From NCBI GenBank assembly GCA_028292405.1, contig JAQGMJ010000039.1, positions 40,979 to 104,978 of the forward strand: DNA of 64,000 nt, given 5' to 3'. Of this stretch, positions 62,239 to 64,000 are shown piece by piece. A program made the position numbers and the translations under genes. Source of the stretch: Betaproteobacteria bacterium. GTDB taxonomy: Bacteria; Pseudomonadota; Gammaproteobacteria; Burkholderiales; JAEUOS01. The notes beneath the pieces were generated by a model, which saw only the letters and a list, made by a program, of their open reading frames with translations, was not told the DNA's origin and did no database searches. How positions within the stretch are numbered: the stretch's first letter is position 1; every line of letters begins with the position of its first letter.

Positions 62239-62407
62239 CTGAGTCTCCATCGAGTTGTTTTGGGTCTATTCTTCTGCAAGCGGCACTTCCCGTGCATGCC
62301 TGCCGCTCGTGCTGTCCCGCAACCGTGCCGCGTTGCAACACATCTGGCGCGCTAGGATTGCACTGGCGGGTGCGCGCGTCAAGCCCGCAAATCAAAAGGA
62401 GTTCATC

Positions 62408-63787
62408 ATGCCGCAAGCCTATGACGCCATCGTGATCGGCACCGGCCAGTCCGGCCCCTCCCTGGCTGTACGGCTGGCGAAGGCCGGTAGACGCACCGTG
62501 ATCATCGAGCGCAAGCTGTTCGGCGGCACCTGTGTGAATGTGGGCTGCATTCCGACCAAGACCTTGATCGCCAGCGCACGGGCGGCCCATGTGGCGCGCA
62601 CGGCGGCGGACTATGGCGTGATGATCGAGGGCGCGGTCAAGGTGGACATGGCGAGGGTGAAGGCGCGCAAGGACGAAGTGGTCGCCGAATCCAACACCGG
62701 TGTCGCCCAGTGGCTCAGGGGCACGAAAAACCTGACGGTGATCGAGGGCCATGCGCGCTTCACCGGGCCGCATGCGCTGGAAGTGAACGGGCAGGTGCTG
62801 GAGGCGCCGCAGATCTTCATCGATGTTGGCGGGCGTGCGTCGGTGCCGGCGATTCCCGGGCTGGAGCAGGTGGACTATTTCACCAATTCGAGCATCATGG
62901 AAGTGGACTTCCTGCCCGGGCACCTGCTGATCATCGGCGGCAGCTATATCGGCCTGGAGTTCGCGCAAATGTACCGGCGCTTCGGCAGCGAGGTGACGGT
63001 GATCGAGCACGGCCCGCGCCTGATCGCGCGCGAGGATGAGGAGGTGTCGCGCGAGGTGCAGCGCATCCTCGAAGCCGAGGGCGTCAAAGTGCATTGCGGC
63101 GCGGAGCGGTTGCGCGCGGCCAAACAGGGCACGCAGATCGAAGTCGGCTTCGAGGCGCAGGGCAAGGCGGGCAGCGTCAGCGGCTCGCACGTGCTGCTGG
63201 CGGTGGGCCGCACGCCCAACACCGACGACCTGGGCTGCGACAAGGCCGGCATTGCGCTGGACAAGCGCGGCTACATCACGGTGGACGACCAGTTGCAGAC
63301 CAGCGTGCCCGGCGTGTGGGCGCTGGGCGACGTCAACGGGCGCGGCGCGTTCACTCATACTTCTTACAACGATTACGAAATCGTCGCTGCCAACCTGCTC
63401 GACAACGACCCGCGCCGGGTGAGCGACCGCATTCCGATCTACGCGCTGTTCATCGACCCGCCGCTGGGGCGCGTGGGCATGACGGAAGCCGAAGTGCGCG
63501 CCACCGGCAAGCCTGCGCTGATCGGCAAGATGAAGATGGCCCGCGTCGGCCGCGCCCGCGAGCGCGGAGAGACCAATGGCTTCATGAAAGTGCTGATCGA
63601 CGCAGAGAGCAAAAAGATACTTGGCGCGGCATTGCTGGGCATCGAGGGCGACGAGGCGGTGCATGCGCTGGCCGACGTGATGTACGCCGGTGCGCCGTAT
63701 ACGGTAATCCAGCGGGCGGTGCATATTCACCCGACGGTCTCGGAATTGATTCCCACCCTGCTGGGTGATCTCAAGCCGCTGGTTTGA
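62408..63787 (+). CDS. Mercuric-reductase-like FAD-dependent oxidoreductase
   Basis: A 459-residue class I flavoprotein disulfide reductase. FAD motif GTGQSGPSLA (12-21), redox pair C42/C47 in GGTCVNVGCIPTK, the NAD(P) motif GGSYIGLEFAQMY (about 178-190) and the FAD end motif VWALGDVNG are present. The dimer-interface C-terminus ends HIHPTVSELIPTLLGDL. There is no HMA domain and no C-terminal Cys-Cys, so real mercuric ion reduction is unlikely. AAAAGGAG precedes the ATG at 62408. It is divergent from the IorAB pair over a 169-base gap. Confidence 0.93.
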   Translation: MPQAYDAIVIGTGQSGPSLAVRLAKAGRRTVIIERKLFGGTCVNVGCIPTKTLIASARAAHVARTAADYGVMIEGAVKVDMARVKARKDEVVAESNTGVAQWLRGTKNLTVIEGHARFTGPHALEVNGQVLEAPQIFIDVGGRASVPAIPGLEQVDYFTNSSIMEVDFLPGHLLIIGGSYIGLEFAQMYRRFGSEVTVIEHGPRLIAREDEEVSREVQRILEAEGVKVHCGAERLRAAKQGTQIEVGFEAQGKAGSVSGSHVLLAVGRTPNTDDLGCDKAGIALDKRGYITVDDQLQTSVPGVWALGDVNGRGAFTHTSYNDYEIVAANLLDNDPRRVSDRIPIYALFIDPPLGRVGMTEAEVRATGKPALIGKMKMARVGRARERGETNGFMKVLIDAESKKILGAALLGIEGDEAVHALADVMYAGAPYTVIQRAVHIHPTVSELIPTLLGDLKPLV

Positions 63788-63877
63788 ATCAACTACGTTT
63801 GTATTGAATTGCGGCCCACCCTGATAAAACCTGAGAAATTTTCGCAAATCGCTATTGGCGATGACGGTAAATGACGG

Positions 63878-64000
63878 CTTGGTCTCAAGTTCCAAGTGCA
63901 ACACTATGGTCATACCGACCGGGAGAGTTGCAATGGAAACGAAGAGCTACAGTCATTTGAGTGCGTTGGAGAGAGAAAGGATCAGCATTGGTCTGAAGGG
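63878..64000 (+). mobile_element. Left end of IS30-family insertion sequence (truncated by window)
   Basis: Terminal-repeat-like sequence GGTCTCAAGTTCCAAGTGCA (about 63880-63899) precedes a transposase start with the family's typical opening. The exact left boundary is uncertain because the right end is not visible. Confidence 0.6.
63933..64000 (+). CDS. IS30-family transposase, N-terminus only
   Basis: METKSYSHLSALERERISIG with GGGAGAG five bases before the ATG. The segment YSHLSALERERI is the start of the helix-turn-helix of IS30 transposases. Only about 22 residues lie inside the window, so whether the element is intact cannot be judged. Confidence 0.75.
   Translation, partial: METKSYSHLSALERERISIGLK

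Noticed and set aside
62255..62407. Upstream in-frame extension of the flavoprotein
   Set aside because: The ATG at 62408 has AAAAGGAG at good distance and begins the FAD fold directly; the extension would cover the divergent promoter.

Overview
The window is a GC-rich stretch of bacterial chromosome that looks like a Burkholderiales-type betaproteobacterium. The main reasons are four separate Bug/TctC-type tripartite tricarboxylate receptors, a BPSS1780-like membrane protein, tandem ClsC-like phospholipase D lipoproteins, a ydbH-ynbE-ydbL set, and many genes for aromatic, fatty acid and organic acid use. It is mostly ordinary chromosome, densely packed on both strands. The only clear mobile element is an IS30-type transposase whose first 22 codons lie at the right edge. 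I see no CRISPR array, rRNA, tRNA or prophage.

Left part (1-16.5 kb): a truncated trypsin-fold protein that appears to lack catalytic residues; a membrane M48 peptidase facing a chemoreceptor across a bidirectional terminator; an orphan MlaC-like phospholipid carrier; a two-gene signalling unit (cyclase-fold/PEGA membrane protein plus Ser/Thr kinase); a periplasmic metallo-beta-lactamase-fold enzyme; a Bug receptor; a small membrane protein; two tandem phospholipase D lipoproteins; a cupin with an intradiol ring-cleavage dioxygenase; and a lipoprotein read from what looks like an FNR-controlled promoter.

Middle (17-36 kb): a glutathione S-transferase, a secreted M48 peptidase, two membrane proteins starting with an NPYxSP motif (one DUF805), a Bug receptor and an arylamine N-acetyltransferase. 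A six-gene metal-type uptake operon follows on the minus strand: a Fur-family (Zur-like) regulator, a DUF2946-like protein, a TonB-dependent receptor, ExbB, ExbD and TonB, with a perfect palindrome in front of the regulator. Then come an FkbM-like methyltransferase, a ketopantoate reductase-like enzyme, a class II aldolase, and a tightly overlapped ydbH-ynbE-ydbL-thioesterase operon.

Right part (36-64 kb): an Lhr-like helicase with its PdeM-type phosphoesterase; an MmgE/PrpD protein; a binding-protein-dependent ABC importer with a phosphodiesterase behind it; two adjacent Bug receptors; a carboxymuconolactone decarboxylase-like protein; a TetR-led beta-oxidation block (acyl-CoA dehydrogenase, FadB-like fusion, thiolase, enoyl-CoA hydratase, thioesterase, SGNH hydrolase); a TPR glycosyltransferase; a small membrane protein behind a sigma-54-type promoter; an IorAB-like molybdenum hydroxylase; a divergent mercuric-reductase-like flavoprotein; and the IS30 edge.

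Functions are read from motifs, lengths and gene context only; no database search was possible. No wholly new system is certain. The most interesting candidates are the kinase/PEGA unit, the Zur-like TonB operon with its internal hairpin, the ABC importer-phosphodiesterase unit, and the predicted FNR, sigma-54 and TetR control sites.
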